The notes under the pieces were generated by a model. That model did not search any database, was not told the origin of the DNA, and was given only the letters and a program-made list of their open reading frames with translations. The position numbers and the translations under genes are program-made. From Microcystis wesenbergii NRERC-220 (GTDB lineage Bacteria; Cyanobacteriota; Cyanobacteriia; Cyanobacteriales; Microcystaceae), in NCBI RefSeq assembly GCF_032027425.1, contig NZ_JAVSJA010000001.1, positions 682,001-746,000 on the forward strand: a DNA stretch of 64,000 bases, given 5' to 3'. Positions 27,286 through 35,922 of this stretch are shown piece after piece. Each line of letters starts with the position of its first letter. The first letter of the stretch is position 1.

Positions 27286-28044
27286 ATGGCCATCATCGCT
27301 CTGAAAGCTTGGTATCTGGACAAATACGAACCTATCCGCGAGGTTGTCAAACGTCCCCACGACTTGCGCTTAAGTCGCAATAGTCTCTTAAAATCGGGTT
27401 TAAGAGCCGATTTTCTCGATGATAGTCTGACAATACAGGGTTCTGTCTGGTTCCAACGCTATCTAGAAGGGGAAAGGGTGGAATTTTACCTCGAAGGTAG
27501 TGGCGGTTACGTCATCTCGAATATTGACCTGATTTCCCAAGAAATTTACTTTACTAAACAGGACCTCAGCGCTTGGTTGGATCCCGTCATTTATTTTAGC
27601 TCCCAAAGCCAATTTAAGGACTCTAGCACCGCTTTAAAAACAGTTTTGACCGAAACCGTCGAAAATCTCAATAAACGCTCCCGTTTGCCCTTAACCATCG
27701 AAGAAACGCCCCGAACTGAGGGCAATGTCACCAGATTGAGTGATAGTCAATTACGCAAAATCCGCAAAAGTTTATTATTTATCGCCGATGCTACGGCGAT
27801 TAGTCAAAAGGAAACGGAATTACTGCCCAGTCCCCTAGTGGGTGTAGAATTAGGTTATGCGATCGCTTGTAAACAGGGCGGACAAATTCTGCTAACCTAT
27901 CAAAATCGAGCGGAATTAAAGGGTAAACTGGCTTTTGACCTGCCAAGCTACCAAAAATTAATTTTCTCGGATCCTAGCGAATTGCGTCTCACCTTTCCGC
28001 CTTTAATGGCAACTTTATTACAAAAATTCAATCTGATTAGTTAA
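27286..28044 (+). CDS. conserved cyanobacterial protein of unknown function
   Basis: 252 residues from ATG 27286; an in-frame GTG at 27265 is possible. The opening IIALKAWYLDKYEPIREVVK and the long beta-rich middle (SVWFQRYLEGERVEFYLEG) are typical of cyanobacteria-restricted hypotheticals. No membrane helix or catalytic motif is visible. Only 5 bp separate it from the next gene, so they are probably co-transcribed. Confidence 0.65.
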   Translation: MAIIALKAWYLDKYEPIREVVKRPHDLRLSRNSLLKSGLRADFLDDSLTIQGSVWFQRYLEGERVEFYLEGSGGYVISNIDLISQEIYFTKQDLSAWLDPVIYFSSQSQFKDSSTALKTVLTETVENLNKRSRLPLTIEETPRTEGNVTRLSDSQLRKIRKSLLFIADATAISQKETELLPSPLVGVELGYAIACKQGGQILLTYQNRAELKGKLAFDLPSYQKLIFSDPSELRLTFPPLMATLLQKFNLIS

Positions 28045-28049
28045 AAAAA

Positions 28050-28301
28050 ATGAGTAGAAAAGCTGACGAGTACGCCGTACATTTGTTCTTAAGCAGTGGA
28101 CATCGCGAGGAGGTCCGTTTTTTGACTATCCAAGAATTTCAAAAGTGGTACAGTAACGAATTAGTTCCGAAAGCCGATTCCCAGGATTTTATCAATGTTC
28201 CGATCAGAAATATCCAAGGGGAATATATGGTTTTACGTCCGGCTAGTATCGTCGCTATTCGCGTGGAACCCGTCTTTTTTGGCAGTGTGGAAAGAATGTA
28301 A
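28050..28301 (+). CDS. small conserved cyanobacterial protein
   Basis: 83 residues, starting MSRKADEYAVHLFLSSGHRE and ending with a beta-type stretch (ASIVAIRVEPVFFGSVERM). Soluble, with no recognised motif. Probable second gene of an operon with the protein upstream; convergent with the Dnd-like operon. Confidence 0.6.
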   Translation: MSRKADEYAVHLFLSSGHREEVRFLTIQEFQKWYSNELVPKADSQDFINVPIRNIQGEYMVLRPASIVAIRVEPVFFGSVERM

Positions 28302-28343
28302 TTTGTCGTTATCGCTAAAAAAGATAGTTAGATGGAGAGAATT

Positions 28344-28751
28344 TCAGAGATTATTGATAATTCTCTCAATATCAGCTTGAATTTGATTGCTGACTTTGCC
28401 TTGCCAGCGTTCTTTTAATTCCCTTAATCCCACTTCTGCGTATTGACAGATCTTATCTAAAACTTCTTTGCCGTCGCTGGGTTGAGGATAGGAATTCTTT
28501 TTACAGATAATATAAATTCCTGCGGTTAAAGCTAAAATAACTTCTTGATCGATTTGACTAATATTAATTAAATCTTGTCGATTGCTCAGAGTGGTTCCGT
28601 AGATACTGAAGTCTTGTTTAATGGCAAAAGCAGCGGCGAATAAATAGGCATCTACCATGCGCTCAAAGGTTTTATTATCTTTTAGTACCTGTAGATAATT
28701 TCTGGAAGTTTCCGAGGCATAAATCTTCAAACTGGAATCGATTCTCTGCAT
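28344..28751 (-). CDS. Dnd-locus-associated small protein (possible Dnd-associated protein 4)
   Basis: 135 residues, mostly helical, opening MQRIDSSLKIYASETSRNYL. It overlaps the DndD-like gene in TAATG, so the two are coupled. It does not look like DndE. Size and position fit the 'dnd system-associated protein 4' group, but this is a guess from memory and context. No catalytic motif is visible. Confidence 0.5.
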   Translation of the reverse strand: MQRIDSSLKIYASETSRNYLQVLKDNKTFERMVDAYLFAAAFAIKQDFSIYGTTLSNRQDLINISQIDQEVILALTAGIYIICKKNSYPQPSDGKEVLDKICQYAEVGLRELKERWQGKVSNQIQADIERIINNL

Positions 28752-30691
28752 TAGTAACTCTCCATCACTTCAATCACGGAAGCATCTTCATCGGCAGCTA
28801 AACGGTGTATTTTGAACATATCAGTAGTGTGGGGAAGCAGCAGATTTAAAAGTGGATCGGGAAGATCGCGATCGGTGGCTAAAATAATTACTTGGGAGTT
28901 TAAATTAGGGAGAGAGTTAATAATATTTTTTTGATGTTCTTCGTCTAAATGTCCGAAAGGTGTATCCATAATTAGGGGAACACAGGTATCGGTTATTTGA
29001 TTTAAACTGGTGATAAAAGCAAAGGCTAAAGCTTCCTTTTCTCCCGCACTTAAGACATCGGGATTTAATAATTTTCCTGTGATAGTACGGATTCCTAAAG
29101 TGTATTCGGGAGTGATTTCTACTCCTCTATATTCCTCCGGTTTGTTGGTTACTTGTAAATAGCGATCGCTGGTTACTTGATTAATCATTTTTTGGGAATT
29201 ATCGATATGCCATTCGATTAATTCGTTAGTGGCATTTTTTAAACCTCTGGCCATTTTAACCTGATTAGATAACATCAATGTGGTTTGATTTTCACTAGCT
29301 AAAATTTCCACTTCTTTGCGTAAATTTTCTAATTGCTTTTCTTTGATTTCAATTTCCTTTTGCAAGCGTTCGATCCTTTCTTCACTCTCATTGACTTTTC
29401 GTTCCCATTCGTCAACTTTTCGCCAAATATCCCTTGCCGAGTCTTGATTTATTCCCGTGGTTTCCTGTTTTAGCTGTTTAATATGTTGCTTAATTTCTTC
29501 CATTTCTTCTTCTAAAAGATCTCTTTGCAAAAGTAATTGACTATAATTGCTAAATTTGGCATTATCTCGGATAATTCCCTGTAAATCAATTCTAATTTGG
29601 TCTTTTTCTATTCTGGTGGCGTTGTCCACTTCTAAGGACTCTAGTTCGGCAATTTGTTGCAGGATAAAGTCACGAGAATTTTGATCTAAACAACGACCAC
29701 ATAGACAGCTTTCGTCGTCAAGTATTGCTTTTAAAACTGCTGTAGAATTAGTTTTATAGGTGCTTTTTAAGCTAGTAACTTGCAAATCGTCAGCCATTTC
29801 CTGCACAAAGTTAATCAGCAAAGGTATCGAAGCTTTTTTTAACCAAGAATCGATAGACTTTTGTAGGTTATTTAACTGAGTTTGTAAACCGATACGCTTT
29901 TTCTCTAAGTCATGAATTTCCTCTTGTTTTTCTCGTAAACCTTCAATCTGTGCGGCTTTTTCTTGAGCATCATGATGGATAATTTTAGCATTTTTTTCCT
30001 CATCTTTAGCATTTTTAAGCTGACCTTTTTGAAGGTCAAGGTCTCCTTCTAATTCTCGCAATTGTTTTCTCTTATCTTTTAAAGTTTGACTGGTTCCCTC
30101 TGCTTTGTTTAAACGGTTTTCTAATTCTTGCAAGGCTTTTTCTGTATCATCGCGCAGATTTCTTAATTCAGGGATACCCAAAACTTTTTCAATTGCTTCT
30201 TTTGCTTCTTTAGTTTGGGTTATCTGGGTATATTGTTCAATTTTTAAGCCATCAAAACAGAAAAAATCTCGAATAGATTTAGGAAGCAATGCTTCGATAT
30301 ATTCCCTAGAGTTACTTCTCATGGTTCCATCTTCATAAAATAATGCTTCCTCTACGCTGGGATAAGAAGTGCTACCATTAACTTTTAATTTCGCTGTGCG
30401 ACTGATAAAGTAATTTTTCTCGTTTCTAGTAAAATTTAATTCTACCCGCATTTCTCTTGCCGGTGAAGAATCATCCTTACCTCGATAAAAATAGGTTTTC
30501 AGAGTCTCTTTAGATACAATATCTACCCCATAGAGACACCATAAAATCGCCGTCATCAGAGAAGTTTTACCGTGGCCATTATTACCGAAGATGATCTGAA
30601 TTTTTCTGTCGGGATGCAGGTTAAAAGTAATATTTTGACTGGGATAACATTTCCAATTAGTTAAGCGAATTTGTTTCAGTCTCAAAGTCAT
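28751..30691 (-). CDS. dndD: DndD-like SMC/Rad50-type ATPase
   Basis: 646 residues from the ATG at 30691 (MTLRLKQIRLTNWKCYPSQN); an earlier in-frame start adds only 7 residues. Walker A is GNNGHGKTS (36-44). Long coiled coils flank a zinc-hook-like CLCGRC. The C-terminal half has the ABC signature LSAGEKEALAFA and Walker B VPLIMDTPFGHLDEEHQ. This is the architecture of DndD, the ATPase of DNA phosphorothioation systems, which in known systems works with DndC and DndE to place sulfur in the DNA backbone. dndA, B, C and E are not in the window. A generic SMC-like defence ATPase is the alternative. Confidence 0.75.
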   Translation of the reverse strand: MTLRLKQIRLTNWKCYPSQNITFNLHPDRKIQIIFGNNGHGKTSLMTAILWCLYGVDIVSKETLKTYFYRGKDDSSPAREMRVELNFTRNEKNYFISRTAKLKVNGSTSYPSVEEALFYEDGTMRSNSREYIEALLPKSIRDFFCFDGLKIEQYTQITQTKEAKEAIEKVLGIPELRNLRDDTEKALQELENRLNKAEGTSQTLKDKRKQLRELEGDLDLQKGQLKNAKDEEKNAKIIHHDAQEKAAQIEGLREKQEEIHDLEKKRIGLQTQLNNLQKSIDSWLKKASIPLLINFVQEMADDLQVTSLKSTYKTNSTAVLKAILDDESCLCGRCLDQNSRDFILQQIAELESLEVDNATRIEKDQIRIDLQGIIRDNAKFSNYSQLLLQRDLLEEEMEEIKQHIKQLKQETTGINQDSARDIWRKVDEWERKVNESEERIERLQKEIEIKEKQLENLRKEVEILASENQTTLMLSNQVKMARGLKNATNELIEWHIDNSQKMINQVTSDRYLQVTNKPEEYRGVEITPEYTLGIRTITGKLLNPDVLSAGEKEALAFAFITSLNQITDTCVPLIMDTPFGHLDEEHQKNIINSLPNLNSQVIILATDRDLPDPLLNLLLPHTTDMFKIHRLAADEDASVIEVMESY

Positions 30692-30856
30692 AATAACTCT
30701 TGTAAAAATCAAAAATTTTGTGGTTGGTTAGGAGTCAGTAGCCAGTAGTCAGTAATCAGGAGAATTAAGAATGAATAATAATCAATTAAATGGTTTATTT
30801 AGATATTTTATGCAACTTAATATTTATTTTTGTCGTTTTTAAACTACCAAAAATAA

Positions 30857-31089
30857 ATGTAACCGTTCAGGGGGGGGATGTCAAGCCGCCAGTGGCATTG
30901 ACTCTGTGGAAGGACTCTCCTGGGGCAGCAGAGAAGGAGAAGAACTGCCTTTCCTAGAGGCATGGATACTACTCTCCCACAGTAGCCGCTCTTTTCTACG
31001 CCTTTTTAGATTATCAGATTTTGTCCCCCCCTGAACTAGGGTTGATTCATTGTAGGGTTGATTCATGAATCAACCCTACCCCCTGAACA
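30857..31089. mobile_element. MITE or decayed IS (GTTCAGGGGGG ends) with inserted palindrome
   Basis: Left end ATGTAACCGTTCAGGGGG faces CCCCCTGAACAGTTACAA. The right end is split by a palindrome (31037-31080), with CCCCCTGAAC present on both sides of it. The interior has no intact gene; one 61-codon frame on the minus strand could be a transposase remnant. It separates the 56-residue gene from dndD within the operon. Confidence 0.6.
31052..31079. repeat. 28-bp palindrome, GTAGGGTTGATTCA type
   Basis: Same as 10551 and 47567. A half copy, TAGGGTTGATTCAT, stands immediately to the left (31037-31050), as it also does at 47552. Confidence 0.8.
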
Positions 31090-31123
31090 GTTACAAATAA
31101 ATTAGGCAAGATATCTATAAAAT

Positions 31124-31294
31124 TTATGATTGTGAGGAGTCGGTATATTTTTCGATAAGTTCGACAATTTTAGGTGATAGCCGCCGATTTTTTAGAGTAA
31201 TTTTTTCTACTTCTAAAGCCATGGCTTCCCCCAGCAGTTGGGCAGGTATCTCATATTTTTGTGCTAGTTCTTTAATTTTAGCAGTTATGTCCAT
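31124..31294 (-). CDS. 56-residue DNA-modification-associated small protein
   Basis: ATG at 31294, TAA at 31124-31126. Begins MDITAKIKELAQKYEIPAQL and ends EKYTDSSQS: a short, charged, helical protein with no Cys. It lies between the helicase gene (80 bp upstream) and dndD on the same strand. A small protein of this kind is recurrent beside DNA modification loci of the Dnd type. The coding call rests on its length, helical composition, position and strand. The ribosome site is weak. Confidence 0.6.
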   Translation of the reverse strand: MDITAKIKELAQKYEIPAQLLGEAMALEVEKITLKNRRLSPKIVELIEKYTDSSQS

Positions 31295-31374
31295 GAATTT
31301 TTTGGGGGTTGGGGAGTGGGGATTGTCAAGTCTTAACTCTTATTTGCCAAGAGATACCTTGATGAGGATAAATT

Positions 31375-33426
31375 TTATAACAGATCTGAGTAGGTAAGGC
31401 CATAGTAACTTAATTCTTGGACTAATCTGTTGATAACTGTAGCTTGATTGCTGGCTGCCCGGGCAAAATCAATAACTCTTTTGATCTCCGATGCAATTAA
31501 TTTTACCTCACCATCGCCCCAAGGAGGAACCACCAAGACATCGATTAAAGTCGCTTTCTTCTTGGCCACGGCTGCCCGGAGAATTCTGCCGCGACGTTGA
31601 ATAAATTGACGAGGAGAAGCATCGGCAGCGAGGATAATTCCCTGACTGACTTGTGGGATATCAACTCCCTCATCGAGACATTTTACTGCCACTAATGCGT
31701 CAAGATTTCCCGAAGATAACTGTGATAATAACATAACTCGATCGCTGTCTAAGGAACTATAGCGAGCGACTCTTTTTCCCTGACGCGCCAATCGGGTACT
31801 AATAGCAGTTGCTTGGGCAATATCGGCACAATAAATTAGTGTTTGTTCTAAGGTGTGTTCAGCCAGAATACGATCAATTATAGTTAATTTTGCCCCCGCT
31901 GCTTTAATTAATTGCGCCCGTTGAATTAATAAATAATTCACCTTTTGACTGTCTTCTTGGGTAGATAAGCGAGCAATTTTTGCCGTTAACTGACGATATT
32001 TTTCCTGTTCTTCTTCTGCGAGATAGGTGACATAAACGTGATAATCGTACTCGCACAAAATACCCTGCTGAATAGCTAACTCTAACCCGTATTCATAGAC
32101 AATTCCCCCAAAATAATCTAAAACTTTTTCCGTACCGAGTTCATCGTAGGCACGCAAAGGAGTTGCTGATAAACCCAAACGATAACTAAAATCATCGCGT
32201 AAAAGACGCTGATAAACTCCCGCACCAGTAGCGTGAACTTCATCGGCAATTAATAAAGATTCTTTTGGCAAACCTCCCGCATCAGTAATTAAATCACTAA
32301 CGGTATTTTTAGCTAACTCTCCATAGGTTCCCACCACAATTACAGGATATCTCTGAGAGGGCAATTCTTGATGATTAATTAACCGTAATTTGCGAAATAA
32401 AACCTCACGCCAAGCACGAGAATTACCCATCGCTACCACAGGAAAAGCATAGGTAGTTCGACAGTTTAATTCTTTCACCCACTGCTGGACTAATTCTTTA
32501 GTGGGTACAGCGATAACAATTAATTCTAACCTTGATAAACCACTAGCTGCCGCTAGGGCTGTAATCGTTTTTCCCGCCCCTGTTGCCATGGCGAGTATCC
32601 CCTGATATTTGGCTTGTTTCCAGGCACTTATTGCCTCAATTTGACGGGGCTGGGGTGTTATTTTTAGAGGAGAGGATAACTGATATTTGCCGGTATCGGC
32701 GGCAACTTTAAAAGTTTTTTTGCTACTGCTATCGGGTTCGGTAGTGGGTGGAAAATCAGGACGAAATTTTAAGAGAGATTGGGCTGCTGCTGCGGGAAAA
32801 TCCCAAATATCTAGATGGGGAGTTTGATTGTGCCAGAGTTTTTCAAAATTATCAATTTTTCTCTGAACTCTTAGCTGTTCCTGAGATTGCCAAGAGCGAA
32901 AAATATCGATACACTCGAAATTATCCTGTAAACTGCTGTGACTTTCATTCGCAGAACCAGTAAAAGCGATCGCATTTTCAAAAGCATCAATAAATAGGCC
33001 TAACTTTTCATGATATAAGCCAAAATTAACTAAGTTTTTGGGAATGGCTAATTTTATTTCTAAGACTCCCTGACTTAATAGCCACGCTAAACAGGCAAAA
33101 CGATTTTTAGTAATTTCGTCTAAGTCAATCTCCAGAACAGATAATAAAGATTTATTAATCACTTCTTCCCTTTGCTTTAATCCCTGGCTAATGGCCTCGA
33201 TATCTTCTTTCGAGAGATAGGGAGAAGCAATTAAACGCATTTTTCCCCCTCCGCGAATTAAAGCAGTTAATCCTTTAGCTAGAGAGACAAGGGAAGAACT
33301 AGAAAAAAAGCCGACTGCTCGACAATAGAGGGTAGATTGTGCTAAACAAGGTAGATAAAAATCGGCAATGAGATTATGGCGATCACTGCGATATTCTTCT
33401 AATAGGTCTAATTGTTGTAATGGCAA
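31375..33426 (-). CDS. PLD-nuclease/DEAD-box helicase (Dnd-type restriction factor)
   Basis: 683 residues from a TTG at 33426 with AGGAGG 8 bp before it, the only sensible start. The N-terminal third has a phospholipase D motif (YHEKLGLFIDAF, then AFTGSANESHSSL). The helicase part has Walker A MATGAGKT, DEVH in LLIADEVHATGA, SATPLR, and motif VI QFIQRRGRILRAA. A nuclease plus superfamily 2 translocase in one chain fits a restriction factor. A family described as 'DNA phosphorothioation system restriction enzyme' is the closest fit I can recall. It heads the minus operon with the 108-residue protein just upstream and DndD downstream. Confidence 0.78.
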   Translation of the reverse strand: MPLQQLDLLEEYRSDRHNLIADFYLPCLAQSTLYCRAVGFFSSSSLVSLAKGLTALIRGGGKMRLIASPYLSKEDIEAISQGLKQREEVINKSLLSVLEIDLDEITKNRFACLAWLLSQGVLEIKLAIPKNLVNFGLYHEKLGLFIDAFENAIAFTGSANESHSSLQDNFECIDIFRSWQSQEQLRVQRKIDNFEKLWHNQTPHLDIWDFPAAAAQSLLKFRPDFPPTTEPDSSSKKTFKVAADTGKYQLSSPLKITPQPRQIEAISAWKQAKYQGILAMATGAGKTITALAAASGLSRLELIVIAVPTKELVQQWVKELNCRTTYAFPVVAMGNSRAWREVLFRKLRLINHQELPSQRYPVIVVGTYGELAKNTVSDLITDAGGLPKESLLIADEVHATGAGVYQRLLRDDFSYRLGLSATPLRAYDELGTEKVLDYFGGIVYEYGLELAIQQGILCEYDYHVYVTYLAEEEQEKYRQLTAKIARLSTQEDSQKVNYLLIQRAQLIKAAGAKLTIIDRILAEHTLEQTLIYCADIAQATAISTRLARQGKRVARYSSLDSDRVMLLSQLSSGNLDALVAVKCLDEGVDIPQVSQGIILAADASPRQFIQRRGRILRAAVAKKKATLIDVLVVPPWGDGEVKLIASEIKRVIDFARAASNQATVINRLVQELSYYGLTYSDLL

Positions 33427-33427
33427 T

Positions 33428-33754
33428 TTAAATTCCTCCTCGATCTCGTTTTAGATCATAAATAACTTTTTCATAACACCAGCTTTTACTGCGTTGGGGA
33501 TTTCTCAATCTAATATTTAAAAGCAATCGAGTCGCTAAAGCTTTATCTCCATTCACGAGGGTTAAAAGTTCTCTTTCTAAGTAGAAAAGTTTAGGCTGAC
33601 TGATTGGCAAATTTTGACGATTATTTTTAGAAGTGAATCTTTTCGGTTTAGTGGAGGATAAAGATAGGGTATCGACCAACCACCAGATAGCTACAGCTAA
33701 CCCCAACAAAAGCACCCCAGTAAAAGAGTATAAAACGATGCCTAGTAAATTCAT
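33428..33754 (-). CDS. small membrane-anchored protein, first gene of the Dnd-like operon
   Basis: 108 residues. One N-terminal helix (LGIVLYSFTGVLLLGLAVAIWWLV) and a basic soluble tail ending VIYDLKRDRGGI. The last codons encode the helicase's ribosome site: the stop is 1 bp from the TTG start, so translation is tightly linked. It could be a housekeeping cyanobacterial protein that happens to lie upstream. No function known. Confidence 0.6.
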   Translation of the reverse strand: MNLLGIVLYSFTGVLLLGLAVAIWWLVDTLSLSSTKPKRFTSKNNRQNLPISQPKLFYLERELLTLVNGDKALATRLLLNIRLRNPQRSKSWCYEKVIYDLKRDRGGI

Positions 33755-33821
33755 TAATCAATTCCCGTGTTTGTTAATGATCAAGGTTTTAGGCTAATCT
33801 ACCCTACACAAAAACACCATA

Positions 33822-34017
33822 TAGCGTTTTTCAGTCTGCTGAGGTACAAAAGTTATGGGTTTTAGGCAAAAGGCAAGAGGCAAAAGTCAAAAGGGAAGAA
33901 AAATATGTGTACCTCACTAGCTTATAGCGGTGTGCAGTCGTATTAGGTACAGTGTCACAAGCTATAAACCATGCTAGGCAAAGCTTGGTCTGTATCTCAC
34001 TCAAGCGCTTACCGCTA
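33822..34017. mobile_element. MITE family C, composite copy 2
   Basis: With its flanking TAs (33820-34019) it reads the same over 200 bp as 6276-6475, including the internal junction of the two fused elements. Confidence 0.85.
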
Positions 34018-34080
34018 TAAAAGCTAAAATAGATAGCTGACAGTGATTCTGCTCACAATAGCAATATAGACTAAACCGCC

Positions 34081-34782
34081 TTGTATTACCGTCTTCTTCT
34101 CGATTTTAACACCCTAGAAAACGGGTTAATTGCCTTAACATCCGAACAAAGTCATTATCTTAAAAAAGTTGTTCGTTTAAAATCCCATGACCATTTTATT
34201 GCCCTAAATGGACAAGGACAAGCGTGGTTAGCAGAAATAATTGATAATTCGGCCCATCTTTTAGAAGCGATAAACGAAACTACCGAACTACCAGTACAAG
34301 TGAATTTAATGGTAGCAATTCCCAAAAATGGCTTTGATGATATCGTCCGCGCTGCCACCGAATTAGGAGTTTATCGGATTATCCCGCTGCTAACAGAACG
34401 CGGTTTAGTTAATCCTAGTCCTCAAAAAATTGACCGTTGGCGAAAAATTGCCCGGGAAGCTGTAGAACAATCAGAAAGACAGATTATTCCTATTATCGAA
34501 GAACCACAACCATTTTTAGCAATCCTTAAGCGGGGAGCTAACCCACAGACAACTTGTTATATTGGTGTTACCCGTAGAACAGTGGCCCCGCTACTTTCTC
34601 AATTGCAAACATCAACCGAGATAACTATTGCCATCGGACCGGAAGGGGGATGGACGGAGGCAGAAATAGAACAAGCGCTCGCCGCTGATTTTCTGCCTGT
34701 ATCACTGGGAAAACGCATTTTGAGAACAATTACCGCTCCCTTAGTGGCTCTTGCTATCATTAACGCCTATTTAGACAGCTAA
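34081..34782 (+). CDS. rsmE: 16S rRNA m3U1498 methyltransferase
   Basis: 233 residues from TTG 34081; no ATG is available in frame nearby. RsmE methylates U1498 of 16S rRNA with S-adenosylmethionine. Seen: the N-terminal PUA-like part (LTSEQSHYLKKVVRLK) and the SPOUT knot with IAIGPEGGWTEAEIE and LGKRILRTITAPLVAL. Normal length. Likely an operon with the next two genes (15-bp gap, then a 4-bp overlap). Confidence 0.93.
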   Translation: MYYRLLLDFNTLENGLIALTSEQSHYLKKVVRLKSHDHFIALNGQGQAWLAEIIDNSAHLLEAINETTELPVQVNLMVAIPKNGFDDIVRAATELGVYRIIPLLTERGLVNPSPQKIDRWRKIAREAVEQSERQIIPIIEEPQPFLAILKRGANPQTTCYIGVTRRTVAPLLSQLQTSTEITIAIGPEGGWTEAEIEQALAADFLPVSLGKRILRTITAPLVALAIINAYLDS

Positions 34783-34797
34783 TTGATTGGAGTTTCT

Positions 34798-35922
34798 ATG
34801 TTCAAAGAAATTGCTGAAGCACTCGACCGTCAAGACTATCAAACTGCCGCCCGTCTTGTCAACGACTTCCAGACCCTAGAAAACGATAACCCTTGGCTGA
34901 AATTCTACCAAGCGCGTTTAAGCGAAATCAAGGGAGAAATCGGACTAGCAGGGCAAGAATACCGAAAAATGTTGCAAGTTAGCACTAATCCTCAACTTAT
35001 CGCCCAAATTCGTCAAGGAATCGCCCGCTTAGAAGCGATTGAACGGGTGGAAGTGGAACAGCAACAACAACAGCGACAGGCTGCCCTCGAAAAAGCCAAA
35101 ACCAACCCTAGTAATCGAGAAATGGGGCTGTTAATTCTTGAACCGGTGGCTAACGAAGAAAAACAGCCCTTAGCCCAAAAATTTGCCCAAATATTTAAAA
35201 TAGATGCCTATAGCGCCCGCTTACAAATCCCTAGCCGTTCGTGGCGCTTGTATCGAGTCGGGGCGATGGCAGAATTAGCAATATATGTTCACGACTTGCA
35301 AAAAGAAGGAATTCCCTGTTTTTGCCAGCCAATTACAGCGATTAACCGGCCTAGGGTCTATTTAGCTCGATATTTCCGGGCTATCCAACCAGAAGCCACC
35401 CTAGTCTATCAATCTTCCCATAGCGACCTAACCGCAAGTATAACTTTTGATTGGTCAGAAGTTACCGCCGTGGTAGAGGGAATCTTGCCGATTTTTGGGG
35501 AATGTGTCGATATGGATGCGCGCCGCAATCAAGTGAGAAAAATTAGTATTCTTGATTATGCCCAGATTATTGATCTACATTTGAAAAAACAGGATTTAAT
35601 TATTCGTATTTGCGATCACCATTACCACTTTCAAGCGGGGATTACTTTTTCCGACCACCAACAAAGTCGGGAAAGACAGACCACCAATCGGGATAACTGG
35701 AATCATTTCGCTTCTTACCTAAAACAACAACTAGCAGCAGTTCCCCTGTGGTCAGATTTTCCAGCTTTTGCCGAAACCACCGCCGATTTTTACGAATTAC
35801 TGCCTATGGTCAATCCCCATTTGGACTTATTACGCATTGAAGACACCTACTGGGACACCGCCTTTCAACTCTATAGCGCCCTCATCTTTCTCGAAAAAAC
35901 TCCCCCTACCGCAACTTTATGA
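34798..35922 (+). CDS. TPR-containing conserved cyanobacterial protein
   Basis: 374 residues from ATG 34798 with TTGGAG upstream. The N-terminus reads as tetratricopeptide-like helices (EIAEALDRQDYQTAARLVND). A glutamine-rich linker (VEQQQQQRQAALEK) precedes a beta-rich C-terminal domain. The function is unknown and no catalytic residues stand out. Its last codons overlap the following gene by 4 bp, so they are co-translated. Confidence 0.65.
   Translation: MFKEIAEALDRQDYQTAARLVNDFQTLENDNPWLKFYQARLSEIKGEIGLAGQEYRKMLQVSTNPQLIAQIRQGIARLEAIERVEVEQQQQQRQAALEKAKTNPSNREMGLLILEPVANEEKQPLAQKFAQIFKIDAYSARLQIPSRSWRLYRVGAMAELAIYVHDLQKEGIPCFCQPITAINRPRVYLARYFRAIQPEATLVYQSSHSDLTASITFDWSEVTAVVEGILPIFGECVDMDARRNQVRKISILDYAQIIDLHLKKQDLIIRICDHHYHFQAGITFSDHQQSRERQTTNRDNWNHFASYLKQQLAAVPLWSDFPAFAETTADFYELLPMVNPHLDLLRIEDTYWDTAFQLYSALIFLEKTPPTATL

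Noticed and set aside
30881-31066. 61-codon minus-strand frame inside the GTTCAGGGGG-ended element.
   Set aside because: It crosses the MITE end and the palindrome, so at most it contains a transposase remnant; not listed as a gene.
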